Under the pieces are notes generated by a model. It did no database searches. It was given only the letters and a program-made list of their open reading frames with translations, and was not told the DNA's origin. A stretch of 21,583 nucleotides of DNA from Chara braunii (taxonomy: Eukaryota; Streptophyta; Charophyceae; Charales; Characeae). The stretch is taken from contig BFEA01000872.1 of assembly GCA_003427395.1 (NCBI GenBank), positions 150,892-172,474 of the forward strand, read 5' to 3'. A program made the position numbers and the translations under genes. Positions 1 to 7,286 of the stretch are shown here, in pieces. The first letter of the stretch is position 1; every line of letters starts with the position of its first letter.

Positions 1-82
1 AGAACTGCCCGGTAAACCGTAGGCAGAGAGAGAGAAGAGGACAACAAACGAGGGGCTGTGACAAACTGTTTCGTCGGAGTTT

Positions 83-120
<38 letters not shown>

Positions 121-605
121 ACGCATTTTTTTTTTGGGGGGGGGGGATTTAAAAACCAGGCTGTGGACTGGGCCTCATCGGCCTCGGCCGTGGCCGACTT
201 TTTCGGCCGCAGCGGCCAAAATGCCTGGGGCCTAGGCCGCGGGTGTCACATAGCGGTAGGGGCCGCGGACTGGGACTTGTGCCGCTTGTCTCCAGCAATG
301 CGAAATATCGGATTCTTTTGACAAGGCCGATAACCAGTCCCGTCCTCTGTCCAAAAACAAGTGGGAAGGGCCAGTACCATAAATGAAAAATGTGCGACGA
401 CCCCGGAGCGGAGCGGAACTACCATGGTGACGCCACTGTCGGCCTGAGTTACAATAGCTTTTTTGAACTTGGGGCATGACAAAGTTTATGGCTCATGATT
501 TTTTTGCCAATTAGAAACTCTGATGTGACATGAACGTATTTCCCTGAAAAAAAACAAAACGAAACAGAGGACCTTGCTCCACGCTTCTTGACATGTGCAC
601 AAAAG
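1..605. other. Intergenic DNA with simple repeats
   Basis: No gene is supported here. The stretch holds a TA microsatellite at 89-117, a T-run followed by a G-run at about 126-147, and a GC-rich patch at 168-240 that is unusually dense in GGCC and nested palindromes. From 320 to 600 the sequence is of mixed composition with A-rich tracts. Short open frames on both strands here match no family I know and show no consistent coding character. Confidence 0.6.
89..117. repeat. (TA)n microsatellite
   Basis: About 14 uninterrupted TA dinucleotides, followed within 10 bases by a T-run and then a G-run. The whole 89-147 stretch is low complexity and is a likely place for assembly length error. Confidence 0.95.
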
Positions 606-753
606 ATGGCGGTGCATGTTTCCATGTTCTATGGGGAGATTCACTCTCGTTTTGCACATTTCGAGAGTAGTGGAGGGAGGGGGGGCCACTACTCTCGAAA
701 TGTGCAAAACGAGAGTGAATCTTCCGCTAGAACATGGAAAGATGCACCGCCAT
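606..753. repeat. Near-perfect 148-nt inverted repeat (hairpin 1)
   Basis: Two 68-nt arms (606-673 and 686-753) are reverse complements at about 64 of 68 positions and are separated by a 12-nt purine-rich loop (674-685). The outer ends are ATGGCGGTGCAT and ATGCACCGCCAT. The few mismatches cluster around 631-635. As RNA it would fold into one long stem; as DNA it has the form of a foldback MITE. A related hairpin follows at 894-1009, so this is a small local family. No flanking target-site duplication could be identified. It is either a miniature inverted-repeat element or a hairpin small-RNA precursor; the sequence alone does not decide. Confidence 0.9.
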
Positions 754-893
754 GAGGCCCCAAGGTGGACACACATAGGTCGGGAAATCTTAGAAGGAAA
801 AACAAAAGAGAAAAAAAAAGAAAAAGAAACCGGGTTATATCCCATTAGGGACTCTGCATTGTTGTTAGCCCGTTGCATAAAAGACAAAAATCA

Positions 894-1009
894 TGGCGCT
901 ATATCTTTCCATGTTCTAGCACAGATTCACTCTCGTTTTGCACATTTCCAGATCAATAGTGGAAACAGAGAGTGAATCTTCCCCTAGAACATGGAAAGAT
1001 ACTGCGCCA
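894..1009. repeat. Second, related hairpin (116 nt)
   Basis: The arms 894-950 and 960-1009 are reverse complements apart from a few mismatches and one deletion of about 7-8 nt in the right arm. They carry the same inner sequence as hairpin 1 (TTTCCATGTTCTAG, then AGATTCACTCTCG and TTTTGCACATTT). The outer tips (TGGCGC / GCGCCA) and the 9-nt loop differ from hairpin 1. The deletion in one arm suggests this copy is decaying or has diverged for longer. Confidence 0.85.
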
Positions 1010-1605
1010 CGATCTTTTTTTTTTCCTTCTTTCTTCCTCTTTTTTTTTTGGTAAACGGCCTGGCCCTCCGACGTGGATGACTAGACTGCAGTTACAAACT
1101 CTCCTTGCGACAGGCAGGCGACAGAGTCACAGAGGAGTTTGGACTGCAGTGTGAACTTCAGAGGGGATCGGACTCCAAAACGGAAGTTTGGAACGTATTT
1201 TCAAACTCTAACGCTGACCTTGGAAAAAAAAAAAAAAAACTCTAACCCTGATCGCCCCCTAGTTTTCTCAAAAAAGAAAAATAAAAATTATTATTTTCTT
1301 TTTTGAAACATCCTGGTTCACACTAGCTGTGGTGATAAGAGCACCATCAGCTAGTGAATACCTTCTGATGGCTCCGATCTATTTGTGGGGAGCTGCACAA
1401 GCTGGAAAACGGGTCCAGCGTCCCATGTGAAACAGAAAAACAATACCGGACTGTACAGCCCCAGGCCTCTTCACCCTCTAAGGGCCTCAAGTTAGCTTGA
1501 AGATCTAGCCTCTATACAATATAATTCGAAGAAGATGGCAAGCTAAAATCAGGGACATTTGAGCCTGAGCATTTCGTGGGTCTGCCAGACGTTACATACT
1601 ACTGA
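1010..1605. other. Unassigned intergenic DNA
   Basis: No gene is recognisable. The stretch has T-, A- and TTTTTCTTTT-type tracts, an imperfect inverted repeat built around CTGCAG at about 1086-1150, a short direct repeat (AACTCTAACSCTGA) near 1205 and 1240, and a compact hairpin at 1321-1356. The last 100 bases lead without a visible boundary into the plastid-derived segment. Confidence 0.5.
1321..1356. repeat. Short stem-loop
   Basis: CACTAGCTG (1321-1329) pairs with CAGCTAGTG (1348-1356), and TGGTG (1330-1334) pairs with CACCA (1342-1346), leaving a 7-nt loop and a one-base bulge. It is a 14-bp stem in a gene-free stretch. There is no run of T after it and no adjacent gene, so terminator or regulatory function is unsupported. 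Confidence 0.6.
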
Positions 1606-1607
1606 AC

Positions 1608-1860
1608 AGTTCTGGGGGATGACAGAGAATGGGAGAGATGGAGGTTTGGGCCTTAGAAGGTTTTGGAGCAGCTTATAGATTACAAGAGCTACTTACTATA
1701 AAATCTGATGACATGAAAGGGCATAATGAGGCACTAAGTGCAATTGTTACTGGAAATTTAATACCAGAACCAAGTACTACACCAAAGTCTTTTAAGCTTC
1801 TTATGAAAGAGCTTCGTTGTCTATGTTGAAGTATTCATCATTCTAGTTTAAGAAAAAAAA
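1608..1860 (+). pseudogene. rpoB: Plastid rpoB 3' end in nuclear DNA (NUPT), broken
   Basis: The reading frame from about 1623 encodes [18 protein letters not shown], then a run with LLTIKSDDM and [10 protein letters not shown], then [15 protein letters not shown]. This is the characteristic C-terminal end of the beta subunit of plastid-encoded (bacterial-type) RNA polymerase. Only about the last 70 codons of a roughly 1,070-codon gene are present. An in-frame TGA lies at 1620-1622. The frame ends prematurely at 1827-1829; shifting one base there continues as EVFIILV and stops, consistent with a 1-2 base indel at the natural C-terminus. In plastids rpoC1 follows; the bases after 1855 could be a decayed rpoC1 start, but I cannot support that. 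The local base composition is AT-rich, unlike its neighbours, and nuclear retroelements flank it on the right, so it is a nuclear copy of plastid DNA and not functional. Confidence 0.88.
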
Positions 1861-1944
1861 AGTGATAGAAAAGAGAGTTCAGGAGACAATTCAATTAAAT
1901 TCGAGATCGTGGGAACTGATATAATATTTCTACACCTCTCATTC

Positions 1945-2846
1945 AAGGTGGTCTGGGTCCCAGAAGCCATGGAGTGAGTGATATACTCCCAATGGCATGT
2001 GTCGTCCTGCTGGCTAGCCTCCCCTCAATGCCCCAAGTACTGTCCAACCATTTGTACCTAGATTTCCTGTGTTTTTCCCTGTTCCTGTCTGCCCAAATAA
2101 TCATCCTTCGAATGTGGTCCATGATCCACTGCAGAGTTGCCGCGTCGAAATAGAACCGTCCCTTGAAAAGTCTATCCTTCGTCAGTTTTCAAAATACCAA
2201 ATCACATCCATAATTGCTGCTCTTGCAGCCAAGGCAATGTACCCCCATCCCTTCTTATAGGAAACCTTTGGTGGGAGGATGCCATCTATCACACGGCTCG
2301 TCCCAGACAATCTTGCACTTGGAGAACTTTACCCAGTGAGCACTCCACCAATTCCAAAATTTTGCGAGATTCGATACACCCCCACCACAGATGCACCGAA
2401 GTCTCTTGTTCCTTTTTACATCTGGCACAATTCCTTTTGACTGGCATATTTTTGTCCGCCAGCCAAACTGCTGCGGGCACGGCCCTGTGTAACTGTAACC
2501 AAGAGAGGTTGACCATTTTAACAGAAGGGATCTTCTGTAGGGAATCCCACATTCTGGTGATATCCACAAACATAATTTCTCTTCTTTTTTCACTAGTGTA
2601 GGTGAGTTCCACATTCCATTTACTTTTCACTATCAGCGTGTTAGAGCAACTCCTTGTCTGAATCTTGTATCGTATTTTTGGCTCATAATCCAGCAGGGTG
2701 GTACTCCCCTGATCCTTGAGTGAAGCCCAACCCCAATGCGCCGGGCTAGACTGCAACTTGCTTATCGGAATCACCCCTAGAGGACACTCGACCACTAACC
2801 TATTGTTCTCGTCCTTCTGTTTCCGCACCAGGATCTGTCTTCTATC
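1945..2846 (-). pseudogene. LINE ORF2 C-terminal half, 3' part of split element
   Basis: Read on the minus strand, this is the end of a non-LTR retrotransposon polyprotein. Its best part (about 2846 down to 2290) is a 180-residue frame ending in a zf-RVT-like module: LSWLQLHRAVPAAVWLA, then CARC (codons 2418-2429) and later HLWWGC, the usual Cys/His arrangement that follows the RT domain in plant LINEs. Past a frameshift near 2290, a second frame at about 2140-2030 reads IIWADRNREKHRKSRYKW, a Trp- and Arg-rich tail usual for such proteins. There is no RT domain in this half. Its upstream half lies at 11862-12835, beyond the LTR element that interrupts it. No poly(A) tail is visible at the 3' end, which stops near the plastid fragment. 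It is defective. Confidence 0.82.
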
Positions 2847-2904
2847 TATGGCATACTGTGCAGCCACACGGGCCTGCAGGGCCCGACCAGCGTTCTCAGC
2901 CTGA

Positions 2905-3088
2905 CAGCCTGGAAATAAGGGCCTACAGGACCTGTGTCGTTTGAGCCTGACAGCCTGAAAACAAGGGGCTACAGGCCCTGTGTCGTTTCAAACTGACAGC
3001 CTGAAAACAAGGGCCTACAGGCACTGTGTCGGTTCAGCCTGAAAGCTTGAAAACAAGGGCCTATAGGCCCTCAGTCCTTAGCCAGAAG
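2905..3088 (+). repeat. Four 46-bp tandem repeats in U3
   Basis: Copies start at 2905, 2951, 2997 and 3043, with an exact 46-base spacing. Each has CAGCCTGAAAACAAGGGCC or a variant, then TACAGGCCCTGTGTCG. The last copy contains the perfect palindrome GGGCCTATAGGCCC (3057-3070). The 3' LTR has the same four copies at 10595-10778. Repeats upstream of an LTR TATA box often act as enhancer modules; that role here is inference. Confidence 0.9.
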
Positions 3089-3102
3089 CTACCTTGAAAC
3101 TA

Positions 3103-3206
3103 CCCGGAAGCTTCCTCAGGGACTAGCACGTTCTGGCATTGGCAAGAGCAGCCTCCCGGAAGCTTCCTCAGGGTCTAGCACGTTTGGGCATTGGCAAGAG
3201 CAGCCT
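3103..3206 (+). repeat. Two 52-bp tandem repeats in U3
   Basis: The copies 3103-3154 and 3155-3206 both begin CCCGGAAGCTTCCTCAGGG and end in GGCAAGAGCAGCCTC. They lie just upstream of the TATA box, and the same pair is in the 3' LTR at 10793-10896. GGAAGCTTCC inside each copy is a perfect 10-bp palindrome. Confidence 0.9.
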
Positions 3207-3223
3207 CCTGGACAGGCCAGCAC

Positions 3224-3230
3224 TATATAA
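3224..3230 (+). promoter_or_regulatory. LTR TATA box (5' LTR)
   Basis: TATATAA follows the U3 repeats and is identical in position to 10914-10920 in the 3' LTR. It is the only good TATA box in the LTR, so it marks the U3 promoter; transcription would start roughly 25-35 bases downstream. In this copy the T-rich insertion at 3244-3287 falls between TATA and the expected start site. Confidence 0.75.
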
Positions 3231-3287
3231 GACTGGCCTGCCCTTTTTTTTTCCTTTTTTTTTTTTAAGACTAAGACTGGCCCGCCC
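3229..3287. repeat. T-rich insertion with 15-bp target-like duplication
   Basis: The 5' LTR carries T9-CC-T12 plus six bases (3244-3272) flanked by AAGACTGGCCTGCCC (3229-3243) and AAGACTGGCCCGCCC (3273-3287). The 3' LTR has only one copy of the flanking 15-mer and no T tract. The net 44-base gain therefore arose in this LTR alone, after the element inserted. Confidence 0.85.
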
Positions 3288-4036
3288 TACAGGCAAGGTA
3301 GGTAGTTCATAGGGACTAGCCAGGCACTTCACGTGCAGCTCAGGAGGCAGGAGGTAGTCTTTAGGATTCGGCAGCAGCACTCTGGAGGAGCGCTGCAGTA
3401 GTAGTAGTAGCCTTGACAGTAGTCTTCAGCGCTGGGTGCTACTAGGAGCTAGAGTAGCATAGGAGAGAAAGAGATAGTTGGTCGAGGCCAGGGAGGCTTA
3501 CCTGTGGCGCCATAGCTCCAGTTTCGTCGTCGAGGTACCTGCATCAAGGCGCCAGCTTCGGAGGTTAGTACCTGGCACATGAGAGAGAGAGAGAGTTCTT
3601 CTTCTTCCTCTTCTCAGTCCGCCATCTCTTCCTCACCGGCTCACTACCTGACTTCTCTGTATCAGCAGACTATGAGAGAGAGAGAGAGAGTTGTGACTTT
3701 GAGATGTTGACGACATTGGGATACAGAGTCGACTTTGGGATAGAGACATTGACGAGGGACTATTTGGGGTCAATACCAGTGACACTTGTGTGACGACATT
3801 CCCATCTTCTCCCTCATCTTCATCTAATCCCCCTCCTCTTTGTCTGTGGATGCTTGGGACTGGCGCATTCTTCCTGTGTGAGCGCTAGGCCCTTCACACC
3901 GTGTGATGATGATGATGATGAGGTATGTTTGATTGGGCTGATCATTGGTATTCTAGCATTTCCGCTGCGCTATCTTGTGTTATATGAGAGAGGTCGGTCC
4001 TTGTTCTGGTTTGCACCATTACGGTATGCAACAGTT

Positions 4037-4050
4037 TGGTATCGGAGCAG
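4037..4050 (+). promoter_or_regulatory. Primer-binding site (tRNA-iMet type)
   Basis: TGGTATCGGAGCAG lies three bases after the LTR end. It differs by one base (G for A) from TGGTATCAGAGC, the site complementary to the 3' end of initiator methionine tRNA used by most plant LTR retrotransposons. The same variant recurs at 14146-14159 after a different LTR. Confidence 0.88.
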
Positions 4051-4874
4051 ACCTCTCAATAAGTGGATCTGCCCAATCAAGGAGCCTACTTGAGTTATTG
4101 ATTGATAGTTGGACAATTGTCTGATTGATCGCGTCAAGTAGGACCCGTTAACTCTCTGCAAATTTTTGTTCATTCTCGCAACAAATGTCTGACATTTCTG
4201 ATAGTCGCATTTCGTGTTATCTGAAAATTTAGGATATTAGCATTTTAGTTGAAAATTCATGATATGAGCATTACGTTTTATTTTTTACTCTGGGCATATG
4301 AGGTGAACGAGGGAGATTGTCATATTCTCGGAGTGGATTTATTCTTTTCTGAAAATCGAATCTCCATTCTATTTCGCACATTTTCTTGGCATATTACTAT
4401 GATATTAGGACAGAGGGAGATTTCCATATTCTCGGAAACTGGATCTATTCTGAAAATCGAATCTCCGTTCTATTTCCCACAAAAGTGAACTAGGGAGGTT
4501 GCCATATTCTCAAAAACTACTCTTTTCTGAAAATTGAATCTTTATTCTACTTCCCGCAATTTTTTTTTTCAAGATTGCATTTTTGTTGAACGATGAAACT
4601 TTGCGGAACCTTGCCTAGATCTTGCTCACAACACTCCTCTGGAATGCCTCACTCATAGCCGATCTACAGATATTCAAAAAAAAAAAAAAGGGGCGGGGGG
4701 AGGATCCTCTTGCTTTATTTATTTTATTTTATTGTATTTCTGTTGATTAGGACCGGGACTGGAAATTACAGTTTGTTTCTCTTCCTGCATTTCCCTCCGA
4801 TCCAGCCCTTTGCCTGCATTCCCGGTTTGGTAAGTGCCACGTCAGCAGTGACACGTCAGCAGTGCCCCGCCACC
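4051..4874 (+). other. Leader of the LTR retrotransposon
   Basis: This is the 5' untranslated leader between the PBS and the first gag ATG. It holds three imperfect repeats of about 75 bases (4303-4560), an A-run followed by a G-rich patch at 4677-4702, and a 14-bp tandem repeat carrying two ACGTCA motifs at 4838-4864. No coding sequence is recognisable in it. Confidence 0.75.
4303..4560 (+). repeat. Three ~75-bp imperfect repeats in the leader
   Basis: Copies lie at about 4303-4381, 4408-4482 and 4485-4560. Each contains GGGAGATTGTCATATTCTC or a variant, then a TTCTGAAAATCGAATCTC-type block and a TTCTATTTCSCACA end. They all lie in the transcribed leader, which suggests a structural or packaging role only by position; they may also be simple local duplications. 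Confidence 0.85.
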
Positions 4875-5380
4875 ATGACGGTCTCAGCTTTGGGAATGCC
4901 AGGCCAACGGGCGAACGAGACCATTGCCGAGTACCGACAGCGGTTCCAAGCCCAGCTCGTGCTGATCGAGGCTGAGGAACAGCGCCAGGCGGCAGCCGAG
5001 GCTGCCCGCCGACAGGCTGAAGCGGAGGCATCCTCTGAGAAGCAGCAGCTTCAGGCCGAAGCTGACGCAGATACCCCGGCCCGCCACAAGGAGGCCCAGG
5101 AGCTACTGCAATGGCATGAAGCCGCCAACGTCGACAAGCGCAGGTTCTGGCATTTTGAACCATCCGAGAGCCATGTGGACGCCACACCGGAGGAGCAGCA
5201 CAAGGAGTTCTTCTCCAATCTCGTGACCTGGTTGGTTTACACTTGTAACCACCTGCAGTCCGAGCTGGAGAATCTTCGACGGGCGGTACGGAACCACATT
5301 TTCTGCACGAGGATGCTGCACGGGCACTTCCTTCCCATGTACAAGACTTGGAGCAAGCTGCACCAAGACCTGATGCTGGT
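4875..5380 (+). pseudogene. gag: gag N-terminal region
   Basis: The ATG at 4875 sits in GCCACCATG, a strong eukaryotic start context, and opens a frame of Gag character; the same frame is open upstream but that part is not Gag-like. The protein begins MTVSALGMPGQRANETIAEY, then has a long Glu/Ala/Gln/Arg-rich helix (about residues 25-75, likely coiled coil) and a block with RRFWHFEPSES and NLVTWLVYTCNHLQSELENL. This is the amino-terminal part of a structural polyprotein that assembles the virus-like particle. Near 5335-5390 the frame jumps by one to the GESSSAPSTRQLEQRV segment (to about 5560), so the unbroken frame reads on into noise and stops at 5456. Confidence 0.8.
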
Positions 5381-6001
5381 GAGTCCAGCAGTGCACCCTC
5401 TACCCGCCAGCTGGAGCAGAGAGTGGACCATGCCGTCGCAATGCTCGGCGACCTGAACACCTTCGTCACACCAGCCACCATCAGTAAGCAACTGGACACC
5501 TTGAGGACCAAGGTTTCGGCAACTGCACCAGCTACCCAACAAGGAGGGCAACACCAGTGCGCAGCATTACAGGATGTCGACATTCTGTATCGAAAAGTTC
5601 GATGATTATACGCATCAAGACCCCGTCACTTGGTGGGAGGGCTTTACAACGGAACTTCGGATTCTTTTTGTCCTCGAGCACTCGTACATCGGCGCGTTGT
5701 TCCTCAACTCAAAGGGCGGATGCCTGATCTGGCTCAGCCACCTAACAACCATCCACGGCGTCCAGCTCGCCGATCTACACAAGAAGATCTATTGGGAAGA
5801 GTTGACGAGGCTATGGAAGAAGCGGTTCATCGTTGACGATGCCTCGACACTCGCCATCAACCGCGTCTTCAGCATGACTCAAGGCGACACATCAACACGC
5901 GTTTGGTTCACAGAATGGCAAAGTTCGTGGCAACACCCGATCTCGAGTTGCCATTTTCGCATTTACGCCGGGAGTTCTACAATTAGTCGTGTGCCGCCTT
6001 G
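5380..6001 (+). pseudogene. gag: gag capsid region, frameshifted
   Basis: The segment at 5380-5560 reads in one frame (GESSSAPSTRQLEQRV and VTPATISKQLDTLRTKVS). The frame then shifts near 5540-5562 into the retrotransposon-gag capsid-like part, QHYRMSTF followed by EKFDDYTHQDPVTWWEGF, LFLNSKGGC and LTRLWKKRFIVDD. At 5919-5922 the run CAAAG seems to have lost an A: the next frame continues KFVATPDLELPF and then LRREFYN, with a stop at 5984-5986. The WWEGF and RLWKKRF parts resemble the conserved core of plant Ty3/gypsy Gag. Losses at homopolymers could be real or assembly error. Confidence 0.8.
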
Positions 6002-6501
6002 AGCCTCACACTTGGTGATCGCGAGCACTACACGAGCTTCGCCGAAATCATCGACAAGGCGCGGGAGATCATCAAGACCAACAGGGCGGCTGCACACGAG
6101 AAGTCACCAGGGCGGCTGCACACGAGAAGTCACCAGGGCAGCCAACTTATGTGGAGAAAGGAAAATTTGGTTCGCGTCCGCAGCACGTCGCTGCAGTCCA
6201 ATCGGACAACATTATGGAAGACTTAGCAGCCACCCAAGTATCACGTGAGGGAGATCAGGTGGCCGCTGTCCGACCGCGAAGCAACAACAACTCCCGTGGA
6301 AAAGGGAAGGCGAAACCCGCATCGCTAGCCGGAAACGAACATCCAGTACCATGGGTCAAGTTTAACTTGACCGAGGCCGAACACAAGTACCGCAACCAAT
6401 ACGGCTGCTGCTATTGGTGCAACAACACCAAGCACAAAACCTCCCGCTGCCCGGATCAAGGCAAGGAGGATGTCCGGTCTTGCATCAACTCTAGAAACTG
6501 A
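5987..6501 (+). pseudogene. gag: gag C-terminal region with CCHC zinc knuckle
   Basis: After SLTLGDREHYTSFAEIIDKA the frame runs into a 26-bp tandem duplication (6083-6134) that shifts it by two; the new frame continues through a basic, Asn/Ser-rich linker to CYWCNNTKHKTSRC at 6409-6450. That is a C-x2-C-x4-H-x4-C nucleic-acid-binding knuckle typical of retroviral and retrotransposon nucleocapsids, with all four ligands present. The frame stops at 6499-6501 and pol continues in another frame. Confidence 0.85.
6083..6134 (+). repeat. 26-bp tandem duplication in gag
   Basis: The block AGGGCGGCTGCACACGAGAA plus six bases is present twice, at 6083-6108 and 6109-6134. Because 26 is not a multiple of three, this single event accounts for the frame change between the two flanking gag segments. 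Confidence 0.92.
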
Positions 6502-7286
6502 GTTGCTTGGGAGGTGGGGGGACTCCAGATCCCACTCCGCCAGATTCGGTCGCCTTGCTAGCGGCCTCCTGCACATCTGGGGAGAATGCAGATGTCGCAA
6601 GTCCTTGGTTCACTTACGAGGATTATGCTGTCCACTTGGTCCCACCGTTGGACCAACCACTCCACGTGCAACAATCCACCACATGCACGGTTTCACCACC
6701 ATCAGCAACCGATTCGGCAGCTTTGCTGCCAACTATCATCGGGGATTCGACGCCATATTCAAGACTTGAGGAGCTCGACCCGTTGACATTCACGGACTTC
6801 CAATGGATGTCGATTCCCCTGTCCGGTTGATTGTCGAAACCGCATTGCAACGTGCTCATGGCACAATTGCGGGATTACTTGCACACTGCAGTTCCAACTC
6901 TGTTGATGGACGCCGGAGTAGAGGTTGTAGACCTTCACACCTACATTGTGAAAATCGACTGCGAGTTCAAGACACAATGGTACAACGACATCGACGCGTC
7001 ATTGTTGTACATACGCATTCAGATAAGAGAGGCGACCTACAACGCTTTGATTGATTGTGGAGCTACTCGCAACTACATTAACGGCGCCCTATAGTGCTTT
7101 GATCGATTGCGGAGCTACTCGCAACTGCATCAGCCAAGACTTTATGGTACGTGTTGGCCTGGGGCCATAGGTTAGGAGAAAGTCGCAGCCCACACAAGTC
7201 ACGTTGGCCGACGGTCACACGCACAAGTCAATCGACCGGTGCATTGATTTCGTCCCCGTGTACTTCGCCCCCATGCAAGCGAGGTC
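6502..7286 (+). pseudogene. pol: pol: linker and aspartic protease, active site duplicated
   Basis: The frame from 6507 carries a Pro/Ser-rich linker (PWFTYEDYAVHLVPPLDQPL; LDPLTFTDFQW). After a stop at 6828-6830 it continues to ALIDCGATRNYI (7044-7079), the aspartic-protease motif of Ty3/gypsy pol with DCGA in place of the more usual DSGA. This copy stops at 7092-7094. A second copy, ALIDCGATRNCI, begins at 7096 in another frame and continues SQDFMVRVGLGP, a stop at 7168-7170, and QVTLADGHTHKSIDRCIDFV. A C-run at 7267-7272 seems to have lost one C, after which the next frame continues into SFDILD. The protease processes the polyprotein; this copy cannot. Confidence 0.85.
7044..7131 (+). repeat. 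52-bp tandem duplication over the protease motif
   Basis: GCTTTGATTGATTGTGGAGC at 7044 recurs as GCTTTGATCGATTGCGGAGC at 7096, both followed by TACTCGCAACTRCAT. The offset is 52 bases (not a multiple of three), so one duplication both copies the active site and breaks the frame. Confidence 0.9.

Larger units (their letters stand above)
2847..4033 (+). repeat. 5' LTR
   Basis: Direct repeat of 10537-11861. The canonical terminal repeats deduced from the two inner ends are TGTGGCATAC at the start and GTATGCAACA at the end, imperfectly inverted copies of each other. Here the first two bases are TA instead of TG, one substitution. The U3 part has four 46-bp repeats (2905-3088) and two 52-bp repeats (3103-3206), then TATATAA at 3224. 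A T-rich 44-bp insertion not shared by the other LTR follows at 3244-3287. Further on are short GA runs (about 3580 and 3674), a GTA run (about 3395) and a GAT run (about 3904). The length is 1,187 bp. Confidence 0.93.

Noticed and set aside
595-975. 126-codon plus frame and 133-codon minus frame over the hairpins
   Set aside because: The similar peptides on both strands come from the inverted repeat; there is no protein family.
1629-1829. Functional plastid rpoB in a plastid contig
   Set aside because: Only the last 70 codons exist, the frame is broken at both ends, and the neighbours are nuclear retroelements.
4747-5583. 278-codon minus-strand frame
   Set aside because: It lies antisense to recognisable gag sequence and has no domain; it is a shadow of GC-biased coding DNA.
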